A DNA stretch of 64,000 nucleotides from Clostridiales bacterium (GTDB lineage Bacteria; Bacillota; Clostridia; Christensenellales; Aristaeellaceae), in the NCBI GenBank assembly GCA_015056155.1, contig SVGU01000003.1, positions 1 through 64,000 of the forward strand, written 5' to 3'. Shown piece after piece: positions 47,357 to 59,286 of the stretch (position 1 is its first letter; each line of letters begins with the position of its first letter). The notes below the pieces were generated by a model. It searched no databases. It saw only the letters and a list, made by a program, of their open reading frames with translations, and was not told the DNA's origin. The translations under genes were made by a program, and so were the position numbers.

Positions 47357-48508
47357 GTGAAAAAGTTGTTCTGTATCATTTTGCTTATTACTGCGGCGCT
47401 GCTGACGGCTGCATCGGCGCTGGCGGACGGCGTATCGCTGGAGGAAGCGCTGGCGATGGTGGGTCAGGAAGGCTGTCACGAGCTGATCGAACTGAATGAT
47501 GACCTGCTTCGGCTGCAATTCATGAACTCGCCGGATTATTCCTTTTCTGAGGGTAAGTTTATCGTTGTGGTGCGGAATGCGCCGCTGAAGAAGTATGAAA
47601 CCAATACCACGCCCTTTGCTGACAATTACATGGGTGTGGACGATGGTGAGCCGAAGACCTATCTGCATGCGGGCTACATGGCGATGATTCCGGAGGAGAA
47701 GCGTGCGGCGAGCGTGGCGGAAATCGGAAATGTTCTGATGGCTGAGTCGATCTATTACATGGGTGCGGAGATCACAAGCATGGATGGCGCCAGAGATAAT
47801 GATACAGTGTCTGATCTGGCGCTGCTGCTGATGATGGCTGGCAGGTCCGATGAAGCGGAAGCGATGCAGCGCCTGGAGGAAGAGGCGGCTGAGGAAGCGG
47901 CAGAAGCGACCAAGTATACGGCGGTTTTCAACGGTGTGAGCCTGGTCAACCTGTATTCGTGGGAGGATGGCGGTTCTCTGAACCTGCATGTGAATTTCCA
48001 TCCGCACCCCGAAATGCGCAAGAACCCGGAGGCGGATGACTATTGGGATGCGATCATCGAGGCGATCACGCTGATCCAGTATGCGATCAATGACGACATG
48101 GAAGGCGCCAATGCGTATCTGTCGGATGAAGCGGGATATCTGGATGATGCGCTGCTCGAAAGCATGATCGGGATGGACGCTTTAACGCTTTATACCACAT
48201 GCGATGAGGAGATCTGGCGCCTGGCGGAGCTGATGGCAGCTGCCGATGGCGATCCGGATACGATGGAGCAGTACGACAAGGTGATCGAAGCCCGCAACCT
48301 GAATGCACTGGTCTTTATTGCCCAGACACGTAGTTACAACAGTGTCAATAACAGCACTGTCGACCGCGTGGTTTTCAAGCAATACACGGCGCAGATCGAT
48401 ACAGATACGCTGCTCGACGACCTGTCGGAAACCGTGGAAATGATGGCGAGCGAGGCAATCGAATGGGACCTGCTGCTGCTCCTCCTCCACCTCTATTTCA
48501 TGGAATAA
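47357..48508 (+). CDS. Secreted hypothetical protein
   Basis: GTG start behind AAAGGAG; signal peptide KKLFCIILLITAALLTAASALA. Confidence 0.7.
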   Translation: MKKLFCIILLITAALLTAASALADGVSLEEALAMVGQEGCHELIELNDDLLRLQFMNSPDYSFSEGKFIVVVRNAPLKKYETNTTPFADNYMGVDDGEPKTYLHAGYMAMIPEEKRAASVAEIGNVLMAESIYYMGAEITSMDGARDNDTVSDLALLLMMAGRSDEAEAMQRLEEEAAEEAAEATKYTAVFNGVSLVNLYSWEDGGSLNLHVNFHPHPEMRKNPEADDYWDAIIEAITLIQYAINDDMEGANAYLSDEAGYLDDALLESMIGMDALTLYTTCDEEIWRLAELMAAADGDPDTMEQYDKVIEARNLNALVFIAQTRSYNSVNNSTVDRVVFKQYTAQIDTDTLLDDLSETVEMMASEAIEWDLLLLLLHLYFME

Positions 48509-48524
48509 TCCTGAGTAACTGCAT

Positions 48525-48564
48525 GAACGCCCTTCGGATTCCGTCAGGAGTCTGAAGGGCGTTC
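48525..48564. terminator. Hairpin between convergent genes
   Basis: GAACGCCCTTC...GAAGGGCGTTC; weak T-tract. Confidence 0.5.
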
Positions 48565-48589
48565 GATATGGATGCAGGGCCGGGGTTGC

Positions 48590-49774
48590 TTATGCCTTGA
48601 CCAGCTTGCACAGGTACAGCTTGCAGTCATGCGCCTCGACGTGGGGGTTGAAGCAGTCGGCGACCTTGTCGAAGGTTTCGCCGGTGAAGACGTCGCGCAT
48701 CTGCAGCGCCACGCAGCCGGTGGCGGGCAGGCCCAGATCGGCGAATTCGACGTGGATCTCCGCGCCCTTGTCCGCCGTGTTGGCGTAGAACAGCGCGAAC
48801 TCATTGTCGGACAGGATGCGCAGCAGCACGTAGGCGCTGTCCGGGATGTGCTTCCAGTGGGGCTCGCCGGGCTGCGGGTCGGGATTGTCCACGCAGACGG
48901 AATCGCGGCGGACGACGTAAGGCGCGCGGCACTCGACGTCCTGATTGATGCGCAGCAGGTCGGGGTGCTGCATCAGCGCCTTGTACTCCGGCGCCAGCTT
49001 GCGCAGGTCAGCGCCCATCATCAGCGGCACGCCGCACAGGCACCACAGCGCGAACTGCAGCCGGTACTCCTCGTACGTGCAGACCTTGCCGATGCCCACG
49101 TTGCCGTTGCCGCACATGCCGACGGTCAGCATGTCCATGTCGTTGAAGCAGTAGCTGCCGGACATGCACAGCTTGTCCAGCTGGGACTTGGCGATGTCGG
49201 TGAAGGAGCGGAAGTTGTCGAAGATGTCGCCGGTGGAGCGGTACATGTGCGCGCCGATCTGACGCATCCAGGTGCCGGGCTCCTGCTGGCCCCAGTTGCA
49301 GGCGGAGAAGAGGATCTCCCGGCCCGTCGCCTTCAGCGCCATGGACATGGTCAGGTAGCGCGCCTTGCAGTTGCCGGAGGAGGGGAAGTTGCAGAAGTCG
49401 TACTTGAGGAAATCCACGCCCCAGTCCGCGAAGGTCTGCGCGTCCACGAACTCGTGGTCATAGCTGGAGGGGTAGCCGGCGCAGGTGCGTGCGCCGGCGC
49501 AGGAGTACATGCCGAACTTCAGCCCCTTGGAGTGGACGTAATCTGCCAGCGCCTTCATGCCGTGGGGGAACTTTTCCGGGTCGGGAACCAGGCGGCCGTC
49601 CTCGCCGCGCTGCTTGAGCGACCAGCAGTCGTCAATGACGAGGTATTCATAGCCTGCGTCGCGGTAGCCCTCGGCCACCATGTAGTCTGCCATCTGACGG
49701 ATCAGCTCGTCGCTGATCTGCCAGCCAAAGGTATTCCAGGAATTCCAGCCCATCGGCGGGCGCTGTGCGATCAT
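48590..49774 (-). CDS. Glycoside hydrolase family 27 (alpha-galactosidase/arabinopyranosidase-like)
   Basis: PPMGWNSWNTFG; YLVIDDCW; GVDFLKYDFC. Confidence 0.92.
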   Translation of the reverse strand: MIAQRPPMGWNSWNTFGWQISDELIRQMADYMVAEGYRDAGYEYLVIDDCWSLKQRGEDGRLVPDPEKFPHGMKALADYVHSKGLKFGMYSCAGARTCAGYPSSYDHEFVDAQTFADWGVDFLKYDFCNFPSSGNCKARYLTMSMALKATGREILFSACNWGQQEPGTWMRQIGAHMYRSTGDIFDNFRSFTDIAKSQLDKLCMSGSYCFNDMDMLTVGMCGNGNVGIGKVCTYEEYRLQFALWCLCGVPLMMGADLRKLAPEYKALMQHPDLLRINQDVECRAPYVVRRDSVCVDNPDPQPGEPHWKHIPDSAYVLLRILSDNEFALFYANTADKGAEIHVEFADLGLPATGCVALQMRDVFTGETFDKVADCFNPHVEAHDCKLYLCKLVKA

Positions 49775-49880
49775 AAGGGAACCTCCTTGCGGTGTGTGAT
49801 AAACTTCATATGGAAGATTCGCGAAGAAAAGGAGGATTCCTGCAAGCCCGGCGATTTCTTCCGACGGGGGCGGCAGGGAA

Positions 49881-49894
49881 CGAAAACGTTATCG
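49881..49894. promoter_or_regulatory. Cre/LacI-family-operator-like site
   Basis: CGAAAACGTTATCG vs cre TGWAARCGYTWWCW (12/14). Confidence 0.4.
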
Positions 49895-50041
49895 GGTGCG
49901 GAAACAGATCGCTTTTGTGGAAAGTGAACAAATTGTAATGATATGCGTACATTTGTGCTGGCTTGCAGAAAAATGGGTAAAAATTGGAGAAAATGTAGAG
50001 AAAATTGCAAAAAACGGATAAATAACAATGGTTATTTAGTG

Positions 50042-50085
50042 TGTTGGACTTGACAATATCCAACATTAACGTTATAGTAATGTTA
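50042..50085 (+). promoter_or_regulatory. GH43 operon promoter embedded in two dyad symmetries
   Basis: TTGACA-N17-TATAGT; TGTTGGA-N10-TCCAACA and AACATTA-N9-TAATGTT. Confidence 0.75.
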
Positions 50086-50105
50086 GTGCTCAATTGTACA
50101 AATTC

Positions 50106-50140
50106 ACCGAATCCGAAGGGTTGAACTTTCGGATATTTTT
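50106..50140 (+). terminator. Leader terminator immediately before the GH43 SD
   Basis: ATCCGAA...TTCGGAT followed by ATTTTTTT. Confidence 0.65.
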
Positions 50141-50155
50141 TTCGGAGGGATGCCT

Positions 50156-51607
50156 ATGAAGCTCAAGCAGATCGTTGGGGCACTTCTGGCCGCGGTGCTG
50201 GGCGGTATTTCGCTGGCCGGCGCGGCGGAAACGGCGACGCCCAACCAGCAGCTGCCGACGCCCCGCTGGCAGGATGTGGCCGTGCATGATCCGTCCATCA
50301 TCAAGGCGGACGATGGCTTCTACTACATCTACGGCAGCCACATGGCGGCGGCGAAGAGCGAGGATCTGATCAAGTGGAAGCTGATCTCCCGGGACGCCAC
50401 CAACGGCGGCTGCACCCTCGTCAAAGAGGTGCAGACCGAGATGAAGGAGGCGCTCTCTTACGCCCGGACGACGACCTTCTGGGCGCCGGACGTGGTGCAG
50501 CTGGCAGACGGCAGGTACTACATGTACTACTGCACCTGCGAGGGCTCCAGCCCGCTGGCTACTCTGGGCTATGCCGTGAGCGACCGGCCGGAGGGCCCGT
50601 ATGAGAACCTGGGCATCATCCTCCGCTCCGGCTACGGCGGCTACAACGCCACCGTCCTGCCCAACGTCATCGACCCCTGCCTGTTCTACGACAAGGAGGA
50701 CCGGCTGTGGATGGTCTACGGCAGCTACTCCGGCGGCATCTACATCCTGGAGATGGACAAGGTCACGGGCCTCCCGCTGGAGGGGCAGCTCAACGGCGGC
50801 TACGGCAAGAAGCTGCTGGGCGGCAACCACGCCCGCATCGAGGCGCCCTACATCCTGTACAGCCCCGATACCGATTATTACTACCTGTTCCTGTCCTTCG
50901 GCGGTCTGGGGCAGAACGACGGCTACAACATCCGCGTCTGCCGCTCCCGTACGCCTGACGGCCCCTATGAGGACGCGCTGGGTCAGAACATGATCCGCTG
51001 CGCCGGCCGCCCGGGCACGTTCTTCAACGATCCGGACTATGCCCCCTACGGCGTGAAGCTCATGGGCGGCTACGAGTTCCTGCCGCTGGAGACGGACAAG
51101 AACAAGTTCACCCAGGGCTTCCGCAGCCCGGGCCACAACAGCGCCTATTATGATGAAGAAATGGGACGCTACTTCATCATCTTCCATACGCGCTTCACGA
51201 CCACGGGCGAGGCCTTCTCCGTCCGCGTGCACCAGATGTACATGACGGCGGACGGCTGGCCGGTGGTGTCCCCGATGCGCTACGCCAATGAGATGCCCCA
51301 GCCCGTCAGCGAGGACGCGATGAGCGGCGTGTACAAGGTGCTGCTGCACGGCCGGGACATCAACAAGGTCGAGCATGAGTCCGAGGTGATCACCCTCCAT
51401 GCCGACGGCACGGTGTCCGGCGCGCTCACCGGTACCTGGGCATGCACCGACGGCGTCAACGTGACGATGACGCTGGAGGGCCTGAAGTACACCGGCGTGA
51501 TGCACACCGCGCTGGAGGCCGGCCAGAAGAACTGGGCGACCTGCATTTCTGCCATCGACGAGAACGGCGCATCCCTCTGGGCGGTGCGCGGACTCAATCA
51601 GGAATAA
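50156..51607 (+). CDS. Secreted glycoside hydrolase family 43 (arabinanase-like)
   Basis: VAVHDPSIIKADDGFYYIYGSHMAAAKSEDLIKW; WAPDVVQLADGRYYMYYC. Confidence 0.9.
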   Translation: MKLKQIVGALLAAVLGGISLAGAAETATPNQQLPTPRWQDVAVHDPSIIKADDGFYYIYGSHMAAAKSEDLIKWKLISRDATNGGCTLVKEVQTEMKEALSYARTTTFWAPDVVQLADGRYYMYYCTCEGSSPLATLGYAVSDRPEGPYENLGIILRSGYGGYNATVLPNVIDPCLFYDKEDRLWMVYGSYSGGIYILEMDKVTGLPLEGQLNGGYGKKLLGGNHARIEAPYILYSPDTDYYYLFLSFGGLGQNDGYNIRVCRSRTPDGPYEDALGQNMIRCAGRPGTFFNDPDYAPYGVKLMGGYEFLPLETDKNKFTQGFRSPGHNSAYYDEEMGRYFIIFHTRFTTTGEAFSVRVHQMYMTADGWPVVSPMRYANEMPQPVSEDAMSGVYKVLLHGRDINKVEHESEVITLHADGTVSGALTGTWACTDGVNVTMTLEGLKYTGVMHTALEAGQKNWATCISAIDENGASLWAVRGLNQE

Positions 51608-51645
51608 GCAAAAGAAGCCTTTCAACCGAGAAAAGATGAATTGGG

Positions 51646-54600
51646 GTGGATAACTTGCGTAAGAAGCTGATCACAGCGATCGTGCTGATCTGCGTGCTGG
51701 TGCTTGCCTTGGTCGTCCTGCGCGGCTGCGGTACGGACTCCGGCAGCGAAGCATCCGATGTGTATACCGCCGGAACCGTGCAGACGGAGATCGTCGATCC
51801 CTATGCCGATGCGGCCCGTGCGTACATCTGGCCGCTGTATGAGGGCGAGGACGCTGCCTTTGCGGCGGACATGACCATTCTGGAAACGAGCGTGCAGGAG
51901 GCTGCCGCCGCCAAGAAGTCCAACGACAATTCCTACACCAAGGAAGTCGTCGTGGAGGTGGAGGAGAGCGGTCTGTACAAGATCGCGGTCGCTTACCAGA
52001 ACAAGGCGCCCGAGGCTGCTGCGCCCACTGCCGCGCCCGCTGCTGATGCGGCGGCTGCACAGCCCGCTGCGGAAGCGACGGCTGAGCCGGCTTATGTCGC
52101 CAAGGATACCACCGTGGAGATCGCCGTCGACGGCGCGACGCCCGATGAGGCGCTGAACGCCGTGGTGCTGCCTGCGTCCGAGAATGTGGCGTTTGTCACC
52201 CTGAAGGATGCGGCGGGCGAGGATCTGGTGCTTCGCCTGGCGCGCGGCACCCACGTGGTCCGCGTCTACGCCAAGGAGGGCGGCATCGTCGTCCCCGAAG
52301 CGAAGGCCGAGGCCGTGGAGACCTTCCCCAGCACGGCGGTCATCACCGTTCCCGAAAATGCGCAGTACGCCCTGGTGCTCCAGTATGCCAACCATGAGGG
52401 CCATACCGGCGCTTCCACGGTGGAGCTGCTGATCGATGGCAAGGCGCCCTTCACCGAGATGCAGACCTACGAGCTGCCTGAGGCGGCTGAAACGGCCGAA
52501 AAGCTGCTGACGGATGCGGACGGCGAGGCGTACATGTTCTGCCTGACCGCCGGCGAGCACACCGTTGGTATGAAGGCCAGCGCCGGCTCCGTCCGTGTGA
52601 CCGGCGTGACCGTCAAGTCCCTGCAGCTGCCCGTGTATGCGGGGGAGGACGTCCGCTTCGAGCAGACCCTCGCCCTGGCGCTGGGCCAGAGCGGCGAGAT
52701 CACCGTTACCGCTCCGGAGGACGGCCGCTACCAGCTGTGGCTGGACTACATCAACACCGTTGATACCACCCTGCCCACCGAGATGACCGTGCTGATCGAC
52801 GGCGAGGTCATCTCCGAGGAGATGCAGCGCGTGAAGCTGAACTCCGAGTGGGTCGATCAGTACTACACCACCGGCGTGCGCGACTACGCCACCGACCGCT
52901 ACGGCAACGAGATCGCCACCGAGCCCGAGGCGCTCAAGGAAGTGCGCTCCGCCGGCATCAGCGATTCCACTGCCCGCACGGCCGACCCGATGCTCATTCC
53001 GCTGACCGCGGGCGAGCATGTCATCTCCTTCAGCGTGCAGGACGGCGGCGTGGAGCTGTCTGCCCTGACCCTGAAGGCGCCGGCCACAATCGCTCCCTAT
53101 GTGCAGGGTGACGCCTCCGGCAAGAACATCATCGTCATCGAGGCGGAGGACATCCACAGCCGCAGCGAATCCTCCATCCGCGGCGCGGGTGAGTTCAGCG
53201 CGGAGCTGTCCCCCTACAGCAACGACAACCGCCTGATCAACTTCCTGGACGGCGCATCCTTCGATGCGGCGGGCGATATCGTCACCTGGAAGTTCAACGT
53301 GGCGGAGACCGGCTGGTACAACCTCGGCGCGTTCTACCGCCAGAGCGCCCGCGCGGATTTCCCCACCTATGTGGACATCTACGTGGACGGCGTGATCCCC
53401 ACGGCCGGTGCGCAGCGCGTGGCCTTCCCCTATACCACCAGCTTCAGCCACATGCAGGCCAAGACGGCCGGCGGCGATAACCTGACGCTGTACCTGGAAG
53501 CGGGCGATCATACCCTGTCCTTCCGTATCAACAGCGAGCACCTGACCCCCACCTACAAGGCGATCGACTACCTGCTGGAGGAGATCAACGATCTGTCCAA
53601 CGACGTCAAGTCCATCGTCGGCGGGGCGACCGCTGATCCCTACCGCGATTACAACATGCTGAAGAACTTCCCCGATCTGGTCGATCGTCTGACCTACTGG
53701 TCTGACATGGCGGCGGATCAGGTGGATTACTCCAAGCAGTTTGCTGACGGCGGCAGCGGCTCCGCGTTCTCCTCCATGACCCTGTGCGCCGATCAGCTGG
53801 CGCGTCTGGCCGAGGAGCCGGAAAACCTGCCCCGCCGCATGTCCGAGTTCTCTACCGGCGCGAACTCCGCCGCCCGTATGCTCGCGCAGCAGCTGACGGA
53901 CATGGCCATCAACGACCTGTCCATCGACCAGATCTACCTCTATCAGGATTCCGCGAAGCTGCCCGCCAAGCCGAACTTCTTCCAGGATATGTGGGCCGGC
54001 GTCGAGCGCTTCTTCTCCTCCTTCACCACGCAGGATTACGTTGCCGGCGGCAGCGAGACCACGTGGAAGGACGAGGACGGCACGGAGCATCCCGTCATCC
54101 AGGTGTGGGTGGGCCGCAGCCGTCAGTACGTCGAGCTGATGCAGCAGATGGCCGATACCGAGTTCTACGAGGAGACCGGCATCCGCGTCAACCTGTCCCT
54201 GATGCCCGATGCGAACAAGCTGGTGCTGGCCAACGCCGCCGGTACCGCGCCCGATGCGGTGCTGGGCCTGCAGTACGTCGTGCCCAGCTACCTGAACATC
54301 CGCGGTGCCCTGTACGACCTGACGCAGATCGATGACATTGCCAATGCGGACGGCACTGTGACCCCCGGCTTCGGCGCGGTGGCGCAGCGCTTCTCCTCCG
54401 GCCTGTTCATCCCCTACACCCTCAAGGATGGCGTGTACGCCATGCCCGAGACGGTCAACTTCTGGGTCATGTTCTACCGCAAGGACATCCTGGAATCCCT
54501 GCAGATCGAGGTGCCGGACTCCATGGATCAGGTCAAGCTGATCCTGCCGGAGCTGCAGCGCCGTTCGATGAACTTCTATTTCCCCACCGCCGGCATGGTC

Positions 54601-55470
54601 GGCACGAAGGTCTTCCCCGGCACGCTGCCGCTGATCCTGCAGTCCGGCGGCTCCATCTACGCGGAGACCATCGGTGATACCACCCTGGACAGCGAGATCT
54701 CCCTGCAGGGCTTCCGCGAGATGACCGAGCTGTTCACCATCTACAACATGCCTACCGACGTGCCCTCTCCCGGCTTCTATCAGCAGTTCCGCGACGGCAC
54801 GCTGCCCATCGGCGTGGCGGACCTGGCCACCTACAACCTGCTGCTGAACGCCGCGCCCGAGCTGGACGGCCTGTGGGACATTGCCCTGTTCCCCGGCCTG
54901 ACCAACGCGGAGGGCGAGGTCGAACGCTGGACCACCGGCGGCGCGGAAACCATGGCGATCATGACCGCCGCACAGGACCACGGCCGCGTGGATGAGGCGT
55001 GGAAGTTCCTGGAGTGGTGGAGCCGCAGGGACACCCAGTCCAACTTCGGCAACCTGCTCCAGTCCACCTACGGTTCCGAGTACATCTGGCCCACCGCCAA
55101 TACCGAGGCCTTCGCCCAGCTGCCCCTGCGCTCTGCCCACAAGCAGGTCATCATCGAGCAGATGGAGTGGATGACCGAGGCTCCGTGGGTGCTGGGCACC
55201 TACATGCTCGAGCGCGAGCTGTCCAACGCGTTCATCTCCGTGACGGCGGACGGCGTGGAGGCGCGCCGCGCGATGGATACCGCGGTCAAGCGCATCAACC
55301 GCGAGACCTACCGCAAGCTGGAGGAATTCGGCTACTACAAGGATGGTCAGATGCTGGAGGACTTCCCCACGCCCAGCGCGGAGGTCGTCGAGAAGATCAT
55401 CGAGGAATACAACGCTGCCCACGGCGTCGTGCCGGCGGCGAATACAGCAGAGGAGGGGAAGGCTGAATGA
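51646..55470 (+). CDS. Giant lipoprotein-like extracellular solute-binding protein with N-terminal CBM-like modules
   Basis: 1274 aa; VVLRGC lipobox-like; [19 protein letters not shown] module; C-terminal family-1 SBP ([24 protein letters not shown]). GTG 51646 or TTG 51655 start. Confidence 0.85.
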   Translation: MDNLRKKLITAIVLICVLVLALVVLRGCGTDSGSEASDVYTAGTVQTEIVDPYADAARAYIWPLYEGEDAAFAADMTILETSVQEAAAAKKSNDNSYTKEVVVEVEESGLYKIAVAYQNKAPEAAAPTAAPAADAAAAQPAAEATAEPAYVAKDTTVEIAVDGATPDEALNAVVLPASENVAFVTLKDAAGEDLVLRLARGTHVVRVYAKEGGIVVPEAKAEAVETFPSTAVITVPENAQYALVLQYANHEGHTGASTVELLIDGKAPFTEMQTYELPEAAETAEKLLTDADGEAYMFCLTAGEHTVGMKASAGSVRVTGVTVKSLQLPVYAGEDVRFEQTLALALGQSGEITVTAPEDGRYQLWLDYINTVDTTLPTEMTVLIDGEVISEEMQRVKLNSEWVDQYYTTGVRDYATDRYGNEIATEPEALKEVRSAGISDSTARTADPMLIPLTAGEHVISFSVQDGGVELSALTLKAPATIAPYVQGDASGKNIIVIEAEDIHSRSESSIRGAGEFSAELSPYSNDNRLINFLDGASFDAAGDIVTWKFNVAETGWYNLGAFYRQSARADFPTYVDIYVDGVIPTAGAQRVAFPYTTSFSHMQAKTAGGDNLTLYLEAGDHTLSFRINSEHLTPTYKAIDYLLEEINDLSNDVKSIVGGATADPYRDYNMLKNFPDLVDRLTYWSDMAADQVDYSKQFADGGSGSAFSSMTLCADQLARLAEEPENLPRRMSEFSTGANSAARMLAQQLTDMAINDLSIDQIYLYQDSAKLPAKPNFFQDMWAGVERFFSSFTTQDYVAGGSETTWKDEDGTEHPVIQVWVGRSRQYVELMQQMADTEFYEETGIRVNLSLMPDANKLVLANAAGTAPDAVLGLQYVVPSYLNIRGALYDLTQIDDIANADGTVTPGFGAVAQRFSSGLFIPYTLKDGVYAMPETVNFWVMFYRKDILESLQIEVPDSMDQVKLILPELQRRSMNFYFPTAGMVGTKVFPGTLPLILQSGGSIYAETIGDTTLDSEISLQGFREMTELFTIYNMPTDVPSPGFYQQFRDGTLPIGVADLATYNLLLNAAPELDGLWDIALFPGLTNAEGEVERWTTGGAETMAIMTAAQDHGRVDEAWKFLEWWSRRDTQSNFGNLLQSTYGSEYIWPTANTEAFAQLPLRSAHKQVIIEQMEWMTEAPWVLGTYMLERELSNAFISVTADGVEARRAMDTAVKRINRETYRKLEEFGYYKDGQMLEDFPTPSAEVVEKIIEEYNAAHGVVPAANTAEEGKAE

Positions 55471-56351
55471 TCACGAGCAAAAAGACACCGTATCTGTTTC
55501 TGCTGCCCTACCTGATCCTGTTCACAGTCTTCATCATCATCCCCACGGGCATGGCCGTCGCGCTGTCCTTCACCAACTACAACGCGGTGCAGACGCCCGA
55601 GTTCGTCGGCCTGACGAACTACATCAACCTCCTCACGCAGGATACGATCTTCCTGCAGTACGTGTTGCCCAACACGATCCTGTTCTCCATCATCGTTGGC
55701 GTGGGCGGCTACATCCTCAGCTTCTTCCTGGCATGGTCGCTGAGCCAGCTGAGCAAGCTGCCCCGCACGGTGCTGGCGCTGATCCTGTATTCCCCGTCCA
55801 TGACGGCGGGCGTTGCGATGTCCGTTGTGTGGCGCACCGTGTTCCTGGGCAACCAGTCCGGTATTGCCAACTACGCGCTGACGGCGCTGGGCGTCATCAA
55901 CGAGCCCATCCTGTGGCTGTCCAACGCCACCTACATCATGCCCATCGTCATCATCGTCGCGCTGTGGTCCTCCATGGGCGTCGGCTTCCTGGCGATGCTG
56001 GCTGGTCTGCTGAACGTCAGCCCCGAGCTGTATGAGGCGGGCTCCATCGACGGCATCAAGAACCGCTTCCAGGAGGTCATCTACATCACGATCCCCTCCA
56101 TGAAGCCCCAGATGCTCTTCGGTGCGGTCATGGCCGTGACCAACGCCTTCCAGCAGGGCGCCATCGGCGTCATGCTGACCGGCTCCAATCCCACCCCGCA
56201 GTATGCGGCGCAGCTGATGGTCAACCACGTCGAGGACTACGGCTTCACCCGCTACGAGATGGGCTACGCCGCGGCGGTCTCCGTTGCGCTGCTGGCGCTG
56301 ATCTACGCGTTCTCCTTCGTGGCCCGCAAGCTCTTTGAGGAAAAGGATTAA
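55467..56351 (+). CDS. Sugar ABC transporter permease (MalF type)
   Basis: [29 protein letters not shown] loop; ATGA overlap. Confidence 0.93.
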   Translation: MITSKKTPYLFLLPYLILFTVFIIIPTGMAVALSFTNYNAVQTPEFVGLTNYINLLTQDTIFLQYVLPNTILFSIIVGVGGYILSFFLAWSLSQLSKLPRTVLALILYSPSMTAGVAMSVVWRTVFLGNQSGIANYALTALGVINEPILWLSNATYIMPIVIIVALWSSMGVGFLAMLAGLLNVSPELYEAGSIDGIKNRFQEVIYITIPSMKPQMLFGAVMAVTNAFQQGAIGVMLTGSNPTPQYAAQLMVNHVEDYGFTRYEMGYAAAVSVALLALIYAFSFVARKLFEEKD

Positions 56352-56367
56352 GAAAGGAGGGAATACC

Positions 56368-57234
56368 GTGGCTATTGGCGGAACCAAGGTCAATCCGAAA
56401 AAGTTTGACAGAAGTCAGATCCCGCTGTACGTTTACCTGCTGCCCCTGGCAGCGCTGATGGGCGCACCGATCGTGTACATCGTGTGCCATGCCTTCAAGC
56501 CCATGGACGAGCTGTTCGCATTCCCCCCGAAGTTCATTGTCTCGAATCCTTCGGGCATCAACTTCACGAACCTCTTCCAGCAGGCTGCAAGCTCCACCGT
56601 TCCCTTCTCCCGCTATGTGTTCAACTCCCTTGTGGTGACGGTCGCGGTGCTGATCCTGTCCATCCTGATCTCCACCATGGCGGCCTTCGCGCTGAGCAAG
56701 ATGAAGTTCCGCCTCAAGGGCCCGATGATGGAGGTCAACAACCTGGCGCTGATGTTCGTGGCGACCGCCGTCGTCATCCCGCGCTACCTGACCATCTCCA
56801 CCATCGGCATCCTGGACACGTGGCTGGCCCACATTCTGCCCCTGATCGCCATGCCGGTCTGTCTGTTCCTGATCAAGCAGTTCATGGATCAGGTGCCGGA
56901 CTCCCTGCTTGAGGCGGCTCAGCTGGAGGGCGCGGGCTCCTTCACCATCTACCTGAAGATCATTCTTCCCATGGTGAAGCCCGCCATCGCCACCGGCTGC
57001 ATCCTGACCTTCCAGCAGGTGTGGAACAACACCGAAACCTCGAACCTGTTCACCTCCACCGAGAGCATCCGCACGCTGGCGTTCTACATGAACACCCTGT
57101 CCGGCGTGGGCACGGTGCAGGGCCAGGGCATGGCGGCCGCTGCGGCGCTGATCATGTTCGTGCCCAACCTGCTGCTGTTCATCGTCAGCCAGTCCTCGGT
57201 CATGAACACCATGGCGCATTCCGGTCTGAAGTAA
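56368..57234 (+). CDS. Carbohydrate ABC transporter permease (MalG type)
   Basis: EAAQLEGAGSFTIYLKIILPMVKPAIA EAA loop; GTG start. Confidence 0.93.
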   Translation: MAIGGTKVNPKKFDRSQIPLYVYLLPLAALMGAPIVYIVCHAFKPMDELFAFPPKFIVSNPSGINFTNLFQQAASSTVPFSRYVFNSLVVTVAVLILSILISTMAAFALSKMKFRLKGPMMEVNNLALMFVATAVVIPRYLTISTIGILDTWLAHILPLIAMPVCLFLIKQFMDQVPDSLLEAAQLEGAGSFTIYLKIILPMVKPAIATGCILTFQQVWNNTETSNLFTSTESIRTLAFYMNTLSGVGTVQGQGMAAAAALIMFVPNLLLFIVSQSSVMNTMAHSGLK

Positions 57235-57246
57235 AGGAGGATGAAA

Positions 57247-59286
57247 ATGAAGAAATTCACAGCATGGCTGCTGCTCCTCCTGATGCTGCTGTCCTTCGGC
57301 ATGACCGCGCAGGCAGCGACGCCCTTCCGCACCTTTACCCTGGGTACGGACGGCGATCTGATCGAGACGCAGACGGCCTATGACCCCGTGCGGACGATGA
57401 TCCGCTTCGGCGACGAGACCCTCAAAAACCCGCAGGACATGCGCATGGGTCCCGACGGCTACCTCTACATTGCCGATAACGGCAACAAGCGTATCCTCGT
57501 GGTTGATACGGAGGGCAACTTTATCCGCGAGATCGTCGACAAGAAGAACATGAAATCCCCGATGGGCGTGTTCGTCGACGAGGCGCTGAACGTGTACGTC
57601 GCGGACGAAAAGGCCCGCGCGGTGCTCGTCTACGACGCCAACGGCAAGTTCGTCAGCGAGTACGTGAAGCCCACCCATCAGCTCTTCGGCGAGACGGCGC
57701 CCTATGTGCCCCAGAAGGTCGTGCTGGACAAGCGTGGCAATCTGTACATCGTCTCCAAGGGCAACACCAACGGCATCGTGCAGATCAGCCCCGTGAGCGG
57801 CGGCGAGTTCCTCGGCTACTACGGCGCGAACGCTTCCCGCATCTCTGTGCTGACGCACATCCGCCGCTTCCTCTTCGGCGAGAATTCCGACGTGGTCGGC
57901 GACATCGTCCCGATCTCCGTCAAGAACCTCACCATCGACCAGAAGGGCATGGTTTACACCGTGACCGAGGCCGCTGACGAAAGCGCTCTGCGCCGTCTGA
58001 ACGTGGCCGGCAAGTCCACCATCGTGCCCGACGCGTGGATCGATCTGAACTCCGCGGTGGCTGTCAACAGCTCCGGCTCCATCTTCACCGCCAACGCCAA
58101 CGGCACCATCATGGAGTACACCTCCGAGGGTGCGCTGCTGTTCTCCTTCGGCGCCAATGACGAGTTGGCTGAGCAGCGTATCGGTATGTTCAAGTCCGTG
58201 ACCGGCCTGGTCGTGACGGACGACTACACCGTGTACGTCCTGGACGCGACGCTGAACAACATTCAGGTCCTGCGCCCCACCGAGTTCACCGACCTGGTGC
58301 ATCAGGCGTTCACCCTCTTCCAGGAGGGCAAGTACGCCGAGTCCAAGGCGCCGTGGACGGAAGTCCTGCGCATGAACTCCATGTTCACCTACGCCTCCAC
58401 CGGCCTGGGCGAGGCGCTGTACCGCGAGGACAACTACGCCGAGGCGATGGAAGCCTTCCGCAACGGCGGCTACCGCCAGGGCTACTCCGACGCCTGGTGG
58501 GAGGAGCGCTCCAACTGGCTGCACAGCAACATGAGCACGATCATCTTCGCTGCGGTGGGTATCATCATCGCGTGGGTCGTCATCACACTGCTGGACAAGC
58601 GGTTTGGCATCCTCAAGCCCCTGCGCTTCGTCCGTGACAAGATCATGGGCGTGAAGATCATCGATCAGGTGCTCTACTGCTTCCAGATGCTGAAGAACCC
58701 CTACGACGCCTGCTACGGCATCAAGCGCGAGAAGCGCGCGAGCTACCTGTCTGCGGTGATCGTGCTGGTGATCTTCTTCGTGCTGTTTGTGCTGAACAAG
58801 TACTTCTCCGGCTTCCTGTTCAAAACGATGCCGGATGGCTACTTCGAGCTCCTGACGGATGCGATCACCGTGTTCGGCGTGTTCCTGCTGCTGACGATCT
58901 GCTGCTATCTGGTCTGCACCATCACCGATGGCGAGGCCCGGTTCAAGGATATCTTCATCAGCGCCGCCTACGCGCTGGCGCCCATGCTCGTCTTCCAGCC
59001 CATCGTGCTGGTGCTCAGCAACGTCCTGACCTTCAACGAGGAATTCTTCATCACGCTGATCAACGTGGTGAGCATCGGCTGGACGGCGCTGCTGATCGTG
59101 CTGATGCTGATGTATCAGAACGACTATACCCTCAAGAAGACCTTCTCGACCATCTTCATGACCCTGTTCTGCGTGCTGGTCGTGGTGGCCCTGATGGTCG
59201 TGCTGTACATGCTGATCAGTCAGCTGGTGGACTTCATCGTGTCCATTTATGGAGAGGTGGTGTATCGCTTTGTCAAGAGAGTCTAA
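57247..59286 (+). CDS. NHL-repeat secreted protein with C-terminal YIP1-like membrane domain
   Basis: NPQDMRMGPDGYLYIADNGNKRILVVD repeats; five-TM C-terminus. Confidence 0.8.
   Translation: MKKFTAWLLLLLMLLSFGMTAQAATPFRTFTLGTDGDLIETQTAYDPVRTMIRFGDETLKNPQDMRMGPDGYLYIADNGNKRILVVDTEGNFIREIVDKKNMKSPMGVFVDEALNVYVADEKARAVLVYDANGKFVSEYVKPTHQLFGETAPYVPQKVVLDKRGNLYIVSKGNTNGIVQISPVSGGEFLGYYGANASRISVLTHIRRFLFGENSDVVGDIVPISVKNLTIDQKGMVYTVTEAADESALRRLNVAGKSTIVPDAWIDLNSAVAVNSSGSIFTANANGTIMEYTSEGALLFSFGANDELAEQRIGMFKSVTGLVVTDDYTVYVLDATLNNIQVLRPTEFTDLVHQAFTLFQEGKYAESKAPWTEVLRMNSMFTYASTGLGEALYREDNYAEAMEAFRNGGYRQGYSDAWWEERSNWLHSNMSTIIFAAVGIIIAWVVITLLDKRFGILKPLRFVRDKIMGVKIIDQVLYCFQMLKNPYDACYGIKREKRASYLSAVIVLVIFFVLFVLNKYFSGFLFKTMPDGYFELLTDAITVFGVFLLLTICCYLVCTITDGEARFKDIFISAAYALAPMLVFQPIVLVLSNVLTFNEEFFITLINVVSIGWTALLIVLMLMYQNDYTLKKTFSTIFMTLFCVLVVVALMVVLYMLISQLVDFIVSIYGEVVYRFVKRV

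Noticed and set aside
51622-55422. 1266-aa minus-strand ORF
   Set aside because: Antisense mirror of the solute-binding protein gene; no signal, motif or RBS support
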